A DNA stretch of 64,000 bases from CBFIDE01 sp965661265 (GCA_965661265.1 CBFIDE010000007.1:1-64000); one strand, 5' to 3'. Positions 27,703 to 35,203 are shown, counted from the stretch's first letter. Notes: generated by a model from the sequence alone, not told the origin. A program made the numbers and translations.

Positions 27703-27780
27703 GTGGAGAATTTTGGCTGATTGCGACCACTTTAAAAAATGCTAAAGCAGTGTCTTAAGCGCCCGCCAAAATTCCATTCA
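27703..27780 (+). ncRNA. Structured leader RNA of metK, candidate riboswitch
   Basis: A perfect 10-bp stem, GAATTTTGGC (27708-27717) with GCCAAAATTC (27765-27774), closes a 47-base internal region. Inside, GCG (27723-27725) can pair with CGC (27760-27762), CACT (27728-27731) with AGTG (27749-27752), and TGC/GCA around a TAAA loop lies at 27740-27749, so more than one fold is possible. The stem begins about five bases after the predicted transcript start and is not followed by a T-run, so it is not an intrinsic terminator. I do not recognise it as SAM-I. SAM-responsive leaders upstream of metK are common in other phyla, which makes a ligand-sensing role plausible but unproven. Confidence 0.6.
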
Positions 27781-27804
27781 TTTATTGATTTAAAATAGAG
27801 AATT

Positions 27805-29055
27805 ATGGCATATTTATTTACTTCAGAATCCGTTTCTGAAGGACATCCAGATAAAATCGCGGATCAAATTTCAGATAATATTATAGATCACTTCTTAGCA
27901 TTTGATCCAAATTCTAAAGTTGCTTGCGAAACTTTAGTAACGACAGGTCAAGTTGTTTTGGCTGGAGAGATTAAGTCTAAGGCTTATGTTGACGTTCAAA
28001 AAGTAGCCAGAGAGACAATTAAAAAAATTGGTTATACTAAGAGTGAGTATATGTTTGACGCTGAGTCTTGTGGTGTTTTATCTGCATTACATGAGCAGTC
28101 ACCGGACATTAATCAAGGTGTAGATAGAGGTACGGCGGAGGAGCAAGGAGCTGGAGATCAAGGAATGATGTTCGGTTATGCCACAAATGAGACACAAAAT
28201 TATATGCCTTTAGCTCTAGACTTAAGTCATAAGATTCTTATTGAGCTTGCTGAATTAAGAAGAGAGTTAAAAGCAATCCCTTATTTAAGACCTGATGCAA
28301 AAGCGCAGGTGACTATTCAATACTCTGACGATCATGTTCCGGTTAAAATTAAGGACATTGTTGTTTCTACTCAGCATGATGACTTTGGTTCCGAAAAGGA
28401 AATGCAAGAGAAAATACAAGCAGATATCATATCGATTTTGATCCCTAGAGTTAAGTCTAAACTGAAGCCTGAGTTACAAGCTTTATTTGATGACAACATC
28501 AAGTATCATATCAATCCAACTGGAAAGTTTGTTATCGGCGGTCCTCATGGTGATGCTGGATTAACAGGAAGAAAAATTATTGTAGATACTTACGGTGGTA
28601 AAGGAGCTCATGGTGGTGGTGCTTTTTCTGGAAAGGATCCTTCTAAGGTAGACCGTTCAGCTGCCTATGCTACTAGACATATTGCAAAAAATATGGTAGC
28701 TGCAGGTATTGCTGATCAAATGCTAGTTCAAGTATCTTATGCTATTGGTGTGGTTGAGCCAATGGGTGTTTTTGTTGACACTTATGGAACTGCCAAAGTT
28801 GATAAGAATGATGGAGAAATCGCAGATATCATTCAAGAAATCTTTGACTTGCGCCCGGGTTTAATCGAAAGAAATTTAAAATTAAGAAACCCTATGTATT
28901 CAGAGGCTGCTGCCTATGGACATATGGGAAGAAAAAATGAAGTTATAAGCAAGACCTTTATTGATGGGGACTCCATTATAACTAAAGAGGTTGAGCTCTT
29001 TACCTGGGAGAAACTAGATAAGGTAGACGAAATCAAAAGCAAGTTTGGAATATAA
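27805..29055 (+). CDS. metK: S-adenosylmethionine synthetase
   Basis: A 416-residue methionine adenosyltransferase that makes SAM from methionine and ATP. GHPDK is at residues 14-18, the first methionine-loop region and GAGDQGMMFGYA lie in the N-terminal third, and the P-loop-like GGKGAHGGGAFSGKDPSKVDRS is in the middle. It is divergent from the met operon and is preceded by its own promoter and structured leader, so SAM synthesis and methionine synthesis are controlled side by side. A hairpin terminator follows. Confidence 0.97.
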   Translation: MAYLFTSESVSEGHPDKIADQISDNIIDHFLAFDPNSKVACETLVTTGQVVLAGEIKSKAYVDVQKVARETIKKIGYTKSEYMFDAESCGVLSALHEQSPDINQGVDRGTAEEQGAGDQGMMFGYATNETQNYMPLALDLSHKILIELAELRRELKAIPYLRPDAKAQVTIQYSDDHVPVKIKDIVVSTQHDDFGSEKEMQEKIQADIISILIPRVKSKLKPELQALFDDNIKYHINPTGKFVIGGPHGDAGLTGRKIIVDTYGGKGAHGGGAFSGKDPSKVDRSAAYATRHIAKNMVAAGIADQMLVQVSYAIGVVEPMGVFVDTYGTAKVDKNDGEIADIIQEIFDLRPGLIERNLKLRNPMYSEAAAYGHMGRKNEVISKTFIDGDSIITKEVELFTWEKLDKVDEIKSKFGI

Positions 29056-29088
29056 ACAAAAGCCTCGAGAGATCGGGGCTTTTGTTTG
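29054..29088 (+). terminator. Intrinsic terminator of metK
   Basis: A long hairpin with outer arms AAACAAAAGCC and GGCTTTTGTTT and inner GC pairs. It begins within the metK stop codon and ends in a T-rich run. Confidence 0.85.
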
Positions 29089-29171
29089 TCTTGTATACCA
29101 GAACTCAGCTTAGAGTATTCTATATATGCACAAGTCCTTTTAGTATAAAGCGTCTAAAATTCATATCTTAA

Positions 29172-29205
29172 AAGTAGGGCTTGCGGGTAAGGCCCATGGG
29201 GCAAA
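29172..29205. repeat. REP-like intergenic repeat, copy A
   Basis: A 34-base element starting AAGTAGGGCTTG and ending TGGGGCAAA. The same element with small changes is found at 48602-48636. It begins with GTAG (29174-29177) followed by an imperfect palindrome (GGCTT...AAGGCC). This is the layout of bacterial REP elements, which are moved by RAYT transposases. It lies between the 3' ends of metK and the HTH gene. No RAYT gene is in the window. Confidence 0.6.
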
Positions 29206-29248
29206 ATATTTTAAAATTGAAGCTAAAAAAAGAGAGGTTAAATTCATT

Positions 29249-29449
29249 TTAGTCCTCTTTTTCTAAAGTGAAAAGCTCATTGATATCTGCTTTTAAAAAC
29301 TTAGATAGCTTTAATGCTAAGACAGTAGAAGGAACATACTTTGCACTTTCTATGGCATGAATTGTTTGCCTACTGACACCTAATAAATCTGCAAGATTGC
29401 TTTGAGTAATATCCGACAACAATCTATATTTTTTGACGCTATTCTTCAT
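29249..29449 (-). CDS. Small XRE-family HTH transcriptional regulator
   Basis: A 66-residue Cro/CI-type helix-turn-helix protein (ITQSNLADLLGVSRQTIHAIE) with almost nothing outside the DNA-binding domain. Such short regulators (YozG-like) are often encoded beside a small membrane protein, as here, where the upstream gene overlaps it by 11 bases. It probably represses its own operon by binding the repeated GTAAAG/CTTTAC sites in front of the membrane-protein gene. Confidence 0.85.
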   Translation of the reverse strand: MKNSVKKYRLLSDITQSNLADLLGVSRQTIHAIESAKYVPSTVLALKLSKFLKADINELFTLEKED

Positions 29450-29927
29450 TTCCCTCTCGATTTAATTTCCAAACCTCCCACTCAAACTTTAAAGCAAAAA
29501 GCAAATACAAAAGAATAAGATTAACAAGCATCACAATGTAAAAATTGAAATCATAGATCAAAACCATAGAGACTACCATTAAAACGGCATTGAGCTTAGC
29601 TGACCATAGAATAGCATTTAATCTAAGCTGAATAAGCATTTCATCTTCTCTCTTTCTTGAAGAAATCATGAGTAATAAACCACCTAGAATAACCATAATG
29701 CCGGCTATCTCATTAAATAGGTTGTTTTTTGTTTTTGCAAAGATCTTCCCCTCATTGCCGGAATTTTCAAAAATACCATCGGTCGGGAATATTTCCCAAA
29801 CGTAATAATCTAAGAATTCAGGTGAGTAATCATTAAAGAAAGCTACGCTTCCAAGTATTAAGCCAGGTAAGAATATCATCCAAGCAATAGGTCTATACCG
29901 ATGGTGTATTAAATTTATATTTTTCAT
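29439..29927 (-). CDS. Small four-helix membrane protein, partner of the HTH regulator
   Basis: A 162-residue inner-membrane protein with hydrophobic segments near residues 15-32, 72-88, 107-125 and 128-148. I recognise no named family with certainty. The pairing of a small multi-helix membrane protein with a YozG-like HTH gene occurs in many bacteria. The first gene of a two-gene operon; the HTH gene overlaps its end. The start codon is directly preceded by a half-site of the putative operator. Confidence 0.7.
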   Translation of the reverse strand: MKNINLIHHRYRPIAWMIFLPGLILGSVAFFNDYSPEFLDYYVWEIFPTDGIFENSGNEGKIFAKTKNNLFNEIAGIMVILGGLLLMISSRKREDEMLIQLRLNAILWSAKLNAVLMVVSMVLIYDFNFYIVMLVNLILLYLLFALKFEWEVWKLNREGNEE

Positions 29928-29957
29928 AATGTAAAGTTTGCTTTACTAAATGTAAAG
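29928..29957 (-). promoter_or_regulatory. Putative operator of the membrane protein/HTH operon
   Basis: Three half-sites alternate in 30 bases: GTAAAG (29931-29936), CTTTAC (29941-29946) and GTAAAG (29952-29957). AATGTAAAG occurs twice, exactly 21 bases (two helical turns) apart, and the middle copy is inverted, so two overlapping dyads form. A -7-like TACATTTA (29954-29947, minus strand) with TTTG 21 bases upstream falls inside. Binding here would cover both promoter and ribosome site. Confidence 0.65.
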
Positions 29958-29986
29958 AATACTTGACATTAGTTCCAAATTTTATT

Positions 29987-30014
29987 CAAAAAAAAAGCTA
30001 GCACCAGGCTAGCT
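29987..30014 (-). terminator. Intrinsic terminator of ilvE
   Basis: AGCTAGC / GCTAGCT arms around a five-base loop, followed on the minus strand by a run of nine T. It lies 26 bases past the ilvE stop and upstream of the membrane/HTH operon promoter. Confidence 0.88.
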
Positions 30015-30039
30015 CTTTATTCTAAATTATACTTTGTAC

Positions 30040-31086
30040 TTATATAATAGTCATCCAATTATACTTGTCCTCATTAACTCCAGTGCGGAAATCTGTTAAA
30101 TCTTTCTTTATTTTCTGACCATATCCATCCTTAGGAGTTGGAATTTTATAATCATCGCCTCTAAAACCAATTACACTAATTGGACTTATTACTGCCGCTG
30201 TTCCCATTCCAAAGCATTCCTGGAGTCTGCCTTCCTTTGCAGCTCTGATAACTTCCTCAACCTTAATTGGCCTCTCTTCAACTCTAAGAGATTTATTATC
30301 TCTTAACATTTGTAGGATGCTATCCCTAGTAATTCCAGCTAAAATCCTGTCACTTAAGGGAGGAGTAATTAACACATCATCTATAATGAACGCCACATTC
30401 ATCGTACCGGACTCTTCAACCAATTCATGATTCACGTGATCTGTCCAAATCACTTGGGTATATCCTTCTTCTCTAGCCTGAGAAGTTGCATAAAATGCAC
30501 CGCCATAATTTCCGGCACTCTTAGTACTACCCACTCCACCAGTTGCCGATCGAGTATACTTCTCTTCTACTTTAACTTTTACATTAGCACCATAATACGG
30601 CCCAACTGGACTCATTATTACACAGAAAACATATTCTTCTGATGGCCTTGCAGCAACAAATTCAGAACTTCCATACATAAATGGTCTAATGTATAAACTA
30701 TGACCGTCCTGCTTTGGAACCCATTTTTTATCTATTTCAACTAATTTTCTAATTCCTTCAAGGAAATCTGCTTCTGGATATTCAGGCATATTCATTCTTG
30801 ATGCTGAATGATTCAATCTCTTGGCATTCATATCAGGTCTAAACATTCCAATCTTGCCATCCTCCATATAATAGGCCTTTTGACCCTCAAACAAGGCCTG
30901 ACCGTAATGTAGAGTGTGCAATGCAGGACTATAACTTATGGGGCCGAAAGGCTTAATTTCCGCTTCACTCCATTTTCCATCTTTGAAAGTGCTCATAAGC
31001 ATATGGTCCGTAAAAACAGTTCCAAAAGCTGCATTTTCAATATCTGTTGAATCTAATCTCGACTCTTCTACCTTATTTATTATCAT
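30040..31086 (-). CDS. ilvE: Branched-chain amino acid aminotransferase
   Basis: A 348-residue PLP-dependent class IV aminotransferase that exchanges the amino group between glutamate and Leu, Ile or Val. The catalytic lysine is in STKSAGNYGG at about 187. FEGQKAYYMEDGKIGMFRPDMN near residue 70 and ESGTMNVAFI after the lysine are typical of the type II (eukaryote-like) IlvE. It is a single gene with its own terminator; no other branched-chain genes are near. Confidence 0.95.
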   Translation of the reverse strand: MIINKVEESRLDSTDIENAAFGTVFTDHMLMSTFKDGKWSEAEIKPFGPISYSPALHTLHYGQALFEGQKAYYMEDGKIGMFRPDMNAKRLNHSASRMNMPEYPEADFLEGIRKLVEIDKKWVPKQDGHSLYIRPFMYGSSEFVAARPSEEYVFCVIMSPVGPYYGANVKVKVEEKYTRSATGGVGSTKSAGNYGGAFYATSQAREEGYTQVIWTDHVNHELVEESGTMNVAFIIDDVLITPPLSDRILAGITRDSILQMLRDNKSLRVEERPIKVEEVIRAAKEGRLQECFGMGTAAVISPISVIGFRGDDYKIPTPKDGYGQKIKKDLTDFRTGVNEDKYNWMTII

Positions 31087-31135
31087 TATTAAAGGCTTTG
31101 ATTAAAAAAATCAGCTAAATCATATCTTCGCTTAG

Positions 31136-31143
31136 TATATTTG
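31136..31143 (+). promoter_or_regulatory. -7 element for the DUF4920 lipoprotein operon
   Basis: TATATTTG matches TAnnTTTG exactly, 18 bases before the ATG at 31162. No consensus -33 is seen. Confidence 0.5.
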
Positions 31144-31161
31144 TTCAATAAATAAACTAAT

Positions 31162-31665
31162 ATGAAAAAACTAATTCTGTGCCTATCTTTAATAGGTCTT
31201 ATTTCTGCTTGCAATAATACGACAAAGGAGGCGGTTGTAGAAGAAGAAATTGCTACAATTGAAAATACTCTTGAATACAAATCCTTTGGTGATAGTATCA
31301 CGATGGATAATGCTGTTGATGCATCTAAGATTCTTGCGATGTTGGACGGTCAAGATTCTTTAAACATTAAGGTTAAAGGAACTATTAATTCTTCTTGTAA
31401 AATGAAAGGCTGCTGGATGAAAATGGACATCACTGATGATCAAGAAATGCATGTCAGCTTTAAAGATTACAGCTTTTTTGTTCCTAAAAACCTAGATGGT
31501 GAAGAAGCAATAATTGACGGTTATGTAAGAATGGAAACATACGATGTTGACTATCTAAAGCACTTAGCACAAGATGCCGGTAAAAGCCAAGAAGAAATAG
31601 ATGCTATTTCTGAGCCCGAAACTAAGCTAAGCTATGTTGCAACTGGTGTTTTAATAAAGTCATAA
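31162..31665 (+). CDS. DUF4920 lipoprotein
   Basis: A 167-residue lipoprotein: a short signal peptide ends in the lipobox LISAC, so Cys17 should be acylated. The body contains KVKGTINSSCKMKGCWMKM, a two-cysteine segment typical of the DUF4920 family. The family is widespread in Bacteroidota; the C-x3-GCW motif suggests metal or redox chemistry but no function is proven. It begins an operon with a haem-c lipoprotein one base downstream, then mnmD and a NUDIX gene. Confidence 0.82.
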   Translation: MKKLILCLSLIGLISACNNTTKEAVVEEEIATIENTLEYKSFGDSITMDNAVDASKILAMLDGQDSLNIKVKGTINSSCKMKGCWMKMDITDDQEMHVSFKDYSFFVPKNLDGEEAIIDGYVRMETYDVDYLKHLAQDAGKSQEEIDAISEPETKLSYVATGVLIKS

Positions 31666-31666
31666 G

Positions 31667-32131
31667 ATGAAAAGGCTAATTATCCTAAGTAGTATTTTCT
31701 CATTCTGCCTTTTACTTTCTTGCTCCCAAAAGGAAGAAAAAGAAGCTAAAGTTGAGCAGAAAGAGGAAAAAGTATTAGATATGTATGAGACTTCTGAGTT
31801 GGCAGATCTAATGCGAAAAATGTACGAGGATAATCTTGAAATCAGGAAACAAATACTAGAGGGAAATATTCCCGCTAGTTTTCCTGAGGACTTTTATACC
31901 ATTCATACAGCTCAAGCAACAGACCCAAGCGAGCTGGATGCTACCTTTAAATCTTTAGCAGACACTTACCTTCTGAACATGAAGGCAATTACTGAAAGTA
32001 CCACTAAAAAGGATGCTAAAATTGCCTATAATAATATGATTATGACCTGCGCATCTTGTCATCAATTATATTGTCAAGGACCTCTTCCTAAAATCAGAAG
32101 AATGACCATTAAGGATGTCACGACACCTTAG
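31667..32131 (+). CDS. Small haem-c-type lipoprotein
   Basis: A 154-residue protein with a lipoprotein signal (lipobox LLSC, Cys19), a Glu/Lys-rich linker and a helical domain that ends with one CASCH motif (CXXCH) near residue 127 for covalent haem c. It resembles small class II-like cytochrome c proteins with the haem site near the C-terminus, and would be exposed in the periplasm. Its redox partner is unknown; the preceding DUF4920 lipoprotein is a candidate. The end overlaps mnmD by 17 bases. Confidence 0.72.
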   Translation: MKRLIILSSIFSFCLLLSCSQKEEKEAKVEQKEEKVLDMYETSELADLMRKMYEDNLEIRKQILEGNIPASFPEDFYTIHTAQATDPSELDATFKSLADTYLLNMKAITESTTKKDAKIAYNNMIMTCASCHQLYCQGPLPKIRRMTIKDVTTP

Positions 32132-32795
32132 TATAACTAGAGATAACTCTAGCACTCTTTATGTTCCTGAGTTAGACGAATACTACCATTCTGTGCACGG
32201 CGCTGTGCAAGAATCAATGCATGTATTTATAAATCCTGGATTAAAAGAAAAATTACAAAATCAAGAATCTATTTCGATATTTGAGGTAGGTTTTGGCACT
32301 GGCTTAAACGCTGTCTTAAGCTTATTAGAAGTTGAGAAAAGTAAATCGGCAATTGAGTACCATGCCATTGAGAAATACCCTCTGACAACAGAAGAATATT
32401 CTAAATTGAATTTTCCAGAAGAGCTGCAGATGTCTAGCAGTGAAAAAGCGCTCTTTCTTGAGATGCACTCTTGCCAATGGAATAGCCTAGAAAAAATAAC
32501 AGATAACTTTACTCTTTACAAAATCCATGATGATTTGGTTAAATTTGAATCTAACACCAAATTTGACCTTATCTATTTTGATGCCTTTGCGCCTTCCGCT
32601 CAACCAAAACTTTGGACAGAAGAAGTATTTAAAAATATGTTCAAGCATCTAAAGGATGATGGCTTCCTCTTGACTTATTGTGTTAAAGGCGATGTTAGAA
32701 GAGCAATGAAAGCAGCAGGCTTATTTGTTAGCAAACTGCCTGGACCGCCAGGAAAAAGAGAAATGGCTAAAGCTCAAAAAAATGCTCCCAACTAA
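32115..32795 (+). CDS. mnmD: tRNA 5-methylaminomethyl-2-thiouridine methyltransferase, stand-alone MnmD
   Basis: A 226-residue MnmC-like methyltransferase domain. Motif I is FEVGFGTGLNAVLS, followed by the YFDAFAPSAQPKLW motif and the C-terminal PGPPGKREMAKA segment that define this family. It should methylate nm5s2U at the wobble position of some tRNAs to mnm5s2U. The FAD-dependent half of fused MnmC is absent, as is usual for Bacteroidota. It is translated from inside the end of the haem lipoprotein gene. Confidence 0.87.
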   Translation: MSRHLSITRDNSSTLYVPELDEYYHSVHGAVQESMHVFINPGLKEKLQNQESISIFEVGFGTGLNAVLSLLEVEKSKSAIEYHAIEKYPLTTEEYSKLNFPEELQMSSSEKALFLEMHSCQWNSLEKITDNFTLYKIHDDLVKFESNTKFDLIYFDAFAPSAQPKLWTEEVFKNMFKHLKDDGFLLTYCVKGDVRRAMKAAGLFVSKLPGPPGKREMAKAQKNAPN

Positions 32796-33222
32796 ATTCA
32801 CTGTAAGGGTTTACGGATTACTTGAAAAGAATAACTCTTACCTTCTTAGTAAGGAATTAATCCGATCTGAAACCTATTATAAATTTGTTGGCGGAGGCCT
32901 TGAGTTTGGAGAATCAATCTCTCAAGCATTAATTAGAGAGTTTAAGGAAGAACTCAATGTTGATATAGAAATAAAAGAACAGCTCTACATTACAGACACT
33001 TTTGTTCAAAGCAGTTTTGATTCTGACTGCCAAGTCCTTTGTGTTTACTTTTCAATAAGCATAACTGATGAATTTGGGATTCATTCCTTTAAGCAAGCCT
33101 TGGATAGCAGTCTAGATAAAAAGACTAGCGACCAGCTGGTATTTTGGTGTCCAAAAGAAGATTTATTGAATGTATTAGATCTAGAGACCGATATTGAGTT
33201 CGTTAAGCATTGTGTGCTCTAA
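32782..33222 (+). CDS. NUDIX hydrolase
   Basis: About 146 residues with a complete Nudix box (GGLEFGESISQALIREFKEEL), the site that binds metal and cleaves nucleoside diphosphates linked to another group. Substrate unknown. The open frame reaches back to 32725 inside mnmD, but the ATG at 32782, after an A-run, places the first strand (TKFTVRVYGLLE) where the fold expects it. It overlaps mnmD by 14 bases. One base separates its stop from the convergent gene. Confidence 0.82.
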   Translation: MLPTKFTVRVYGLLEKNNSYLLSKELIRSETYYKFVGGGLEFGESISQALIREFKEELNVDIEIKEQLYITDTFVQSSFDSDCQVLCVYFSISITDEFGIHSFKQALDSSLDKKTSDQLVFWCPKEDLLNVLDLETDIEFVKHCVL

Positions 33223-33223
33223 A

Positions 33224-33790
33224 TTAAGTCAATCTCTTTAGACTAAGTTCTTTGACCTGTCTAATGAGATAGCTCGGCTTTTTATTTGCCCATTCTAAAT
33301 TATTCAAATCTTCGCCAATAATTAAATATTGATCCACATTATAATTACTGAGCTCCTGATAAACATGTGGCCTGGCATTCACGACCGCTATAAACCCATC
33401 CTCAATCTCATCGACCCACTCTTCGTAATAATCTAAATGATCGGCATGGAAATTCAATACATGCTCAAAACAAAGAATAAATTCAGTTATTCCCTCTTCC
33501 ATAATAGGTTCCAAAACATCCCTTTTAAGAGTCATAATATCATTGTGCAGCACATCGTTCCATTCTCCGATGAACTCCAAGACTACAACTCCTTCATTGT
33601 AATCGGTATACAATTGTTTGATAAAAAGAGTCTCAGCACCAAAATTATCCCATTGAGGATGAATTAGATGATCATATATTTTATCAGTAAAATATACCTC
33701 TGAATTCTCATATCCATAAAAAGGACTCTTAGGATCTAATTTTGCCTGATAAAGATTTCTCCACCTATAATTTGGTTCTATGCTATGCAT
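33224..33790 (-). CDS. Conserved hypothetical protein
   Basis: A 188-residue soluble protein without signal peptide or membrane helix. It is rich in acidic and aromatic residues (EFILCFEHVLNFHADHLDYY, EEWVDEIEDGF). I recognise no named domain. The alternating strand/helix pattern and its isolation offer no functional hint. Similar proteins of about this size seem common in Flavobacteriia, but I cannot verify that here. Confidence 0.6.
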   Translation of the reverse strand: MHSIEPNYRWRNLYQAKLDPKSPFYGYENSEVYFTDKIYDHLIHPQWDNFGAETLFIKQLYTDYNEGVVVLEFIGEWNDVLHNDIMTLKRDVLEPIMEEGITEFILCFEHVLNFHADHLDYYEEWVDEIEDGFIAVVNARPHVYQELSNYNVDQYLIIGEDLNNLEWANKKPSYLIRQVKELSLKRLT

Positions 33791-33845
33791 AAAAGCTAAA
33801 CTAATCTTTATTCAATTTGTTTGAAGAATATACTAGATTTAAGAC

Positions 33846-34748
33846 ATGAAAATTCTCATTACAGGAGGTAGCGGTTTAATAGGGTCGGCTTTAAGCCGAT
33901 TTCTTAGCGAAGCTGGACATACAATTGTTCAATTAAGTCGATATCCAAGACCTCAATCAGACATTAATATTACACAGGGATACTGGAATCCCGATAAGGA
34001 GGAAGTAGATAATGAGGCGCTTAAGCAGGTAGAGGGAATCATTAACCTGGCCGGAGCTCCTATTGCTCAAAGATGGACTCCAAAAAACAAAGAGATAATT
34101 GTCTCTAGTAGAGTTCTTAGTACTCAGTTTATTCATAAGCTAATTGAAAGTAAAAGGATTCAACCTAACTTCCACATTAATGCCTCAGCGGTAGGAATAT
34201 ATCCTCATCAACTTGATGAATACTCTACAGAAGAAAGCGCTCTAGATAATGATTTTCTAGCTCAGGTATGTATTAAATGGGAAAGTGAAGCAAGGAGAAT
34301 TGAAGAGCTTGGAATCAGAACAAGTATTTTAAGAATTGGTATTGTGCTGAGTAAAAATGGTGGTGCGCTTCCCGCGATTTCTGCTCCTATAAAATATGGA
34401 CTTGGTGCTGCTTTAGGAAGTGGAAAACAATTAATGCCTTGGATACATATTGATGATTTGTGCAGGCAATTTCTGTTTCTAATTGAAAGGAATGATTTGA
34501 ACGGAGTCTTTAATGGAGTTGGGCCCAATCCAACTTCAAATTATGACCTCAGCAAGGCGATTGCTAAAAGTCTGAAAAAGCCGTTTTTCTTTCCAAAAGT
34601 ACCTAGCTTTATTCTGAAGCTTGTCTTAGGAGAAATGACAGCAACAATATTAAAAAGCAGTAATGTCATTCCAAAGAATTTTTTTGATGCTGGCTTTGAG
34701 TTCCAGCTCAGCTCACTTCAGGATAGCCTAGATGAAATACTACAATAA
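33846..34748 (+). CDS. TIGR01777 family epimerase (SDR39U1/YfcH-like)
   Basis: A 300-residue extended short-chain dehydrogenase fold protein. It starts with the NAD(P) motif ITGGSGLIGSAL, has the characteristic RWTPKNKE...SRVLST segment after strand four, and ends in a DUF1731 C-terminal domain (PSFILKLVLGEMTATILKSSNVIP). The natural substrate of this family is unknown. It is a single gene ending at a shared terminator with rpsT. Confidence 0.87.
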   Translation: MKILITGGSGLIGSALSRFLSEAGHTIVQLSRYPRPQSDINITQGYWNPDKEEVDNEALKQVEGIINLAGAPIAQRWTPKNKEIIVSSRVLSTQFIHKLIESKRIQPNFHINASAVGIYPHQLDEYSTEESALDNDFLAQVCIKWESEARRIEELGIRTSILRIGIVLSKNGGALPAISAPIKYGLGAALGSGKQLMPWIHIDDLCRQFLFLIERNDLNGVFNGVGPNPTSNYDLSKAIAKSLKKPFFFPKVPSFILKLVLGEMTATILKSSNVIPKNFFDAGFEFQLSSLQDSLDEILQ

Positions 34749-34784
34749 AAAAGGCCTTCCAGTTGATTAACTAGAAGGCCTTTA
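34748..34784. terminator. Bidirectional terminator between the epimerase gene and rpsT
   Basis: AAAGGCCTTC and GAAGGCCTTT form a 10-bp stem, extended by AGTT/AACT after one mismatch. The A-run on the left makes it strong on the minus strand for rpsT. It also ends the plus-strand epimerase transcript. Confidence 0.85.
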
Positions 34785-34803
34785 AATCGTTTAACTAGAT
34801 TAC

Positions 34804-35055
34804 CTACAGTGCGTTAATGTGCCTAGCAAGAGAGCTCTTTAAATTAGCTGCCTTGTTACTGTGAATAATGTTTTTCTTTGCAAGTTTATCAATCATTGCA
34901 ACTACAGCAGACAATTTTGCTTCTGCATCTTTCTTTACCTCTAAAGATCTCAGTTCTCTGATTGCGTTACGCACAGTTTTATGCTGGTAACGGTTTCTCA
35001 GACGCTTTTTCTCGTCTGATCTTACTCTCTTTAACGCTGACTTATGATTTGCCAT
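34804..35055 (-). CDS. rpsT: 30S ribosomal protein S20
   Basis: An 83-residue S20, a helical 16S rRNA-binding protein (MANHKSALKRVRSDEKKRLRN..., ending AANLKSSLARHI). It starts only 16 bases after the 3' end of tRNA-Glu on the same strand, with no room for another promoter, so tRNA and mRNA must be cut from a single transcript. Confidence 0.95.
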   Translation of the reverse strand: MANHKSALKRVRSDEKKRLRNRYQHKTVRNAIRELRSLEVKKDAEAKLSAVVAMIDKLAKKNIIHSNKAANLKSSLARHINAL

Positions 35056-35071
35056 AATTTCTTAAAATTTG

Positions 35072-35143
35072 CAGCCCATAGGGGAATCGAACCCCTCTTT
35101 CCAGAATGAAAATCTGGCGTCCTAGCCGATAGACGAATGGGCC
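35072..35143 (-). tRNA. tRNA-Glu (UUC)
   Basis: Minus-strand cloverleaf: acceptor GGCCCAT with ATGGGCT (G-U first pair), D arm CGGCTAGGACG region, anticodon arm CCAGA-TTTTCAT-TCTGG with anticodon TTC, and T arm GAGGGGTTCGATTCCCCT. CCA is not encoded. It is preceded by a strong promoter and followed by rpsT. Confidence 0.96.
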
Positions 35144-35172
35144 ATCGCTGCTATCCCATTTTTTTGGGACTG

Positions 35173-35203
35173 CAAATGTAGGTCATTTTTCAAATTGCGC
35201 AAA
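35173..35203 (-). promoter_or_regulatory. Promoter of tRNA-Glu and rpsT
   Basis: Minus-strand TTTG (35203-35200), 19 bases, TACATTTG (35180-35173), a full consensus promoter. Transcription would start near 35167, about 24 bases before the mature tRNA 5' end. Confidence 0.82.

Noticed and set aside
27708..27774. metK leader stem as an intrinsic terminator
   Set aside because: The outer stem is followed by CATTCATTTATTG, not a T-run, and the internal region is too long.
27703..27780. Assignment of the metK leader to SAM-II or SAM-V
   Set aside because: A few short motifs look alike (TGATT near the stem, GCTAAA), but the pseudoknot strand near the start codon expected for SAM-II is not there. 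I could not confirm a match by eye.
31101..31113. GATT-A5-AATC dyad between ilvE and the DUF4920 gene
   Set aside because: Only four-base arms around an A-run; not convincing.
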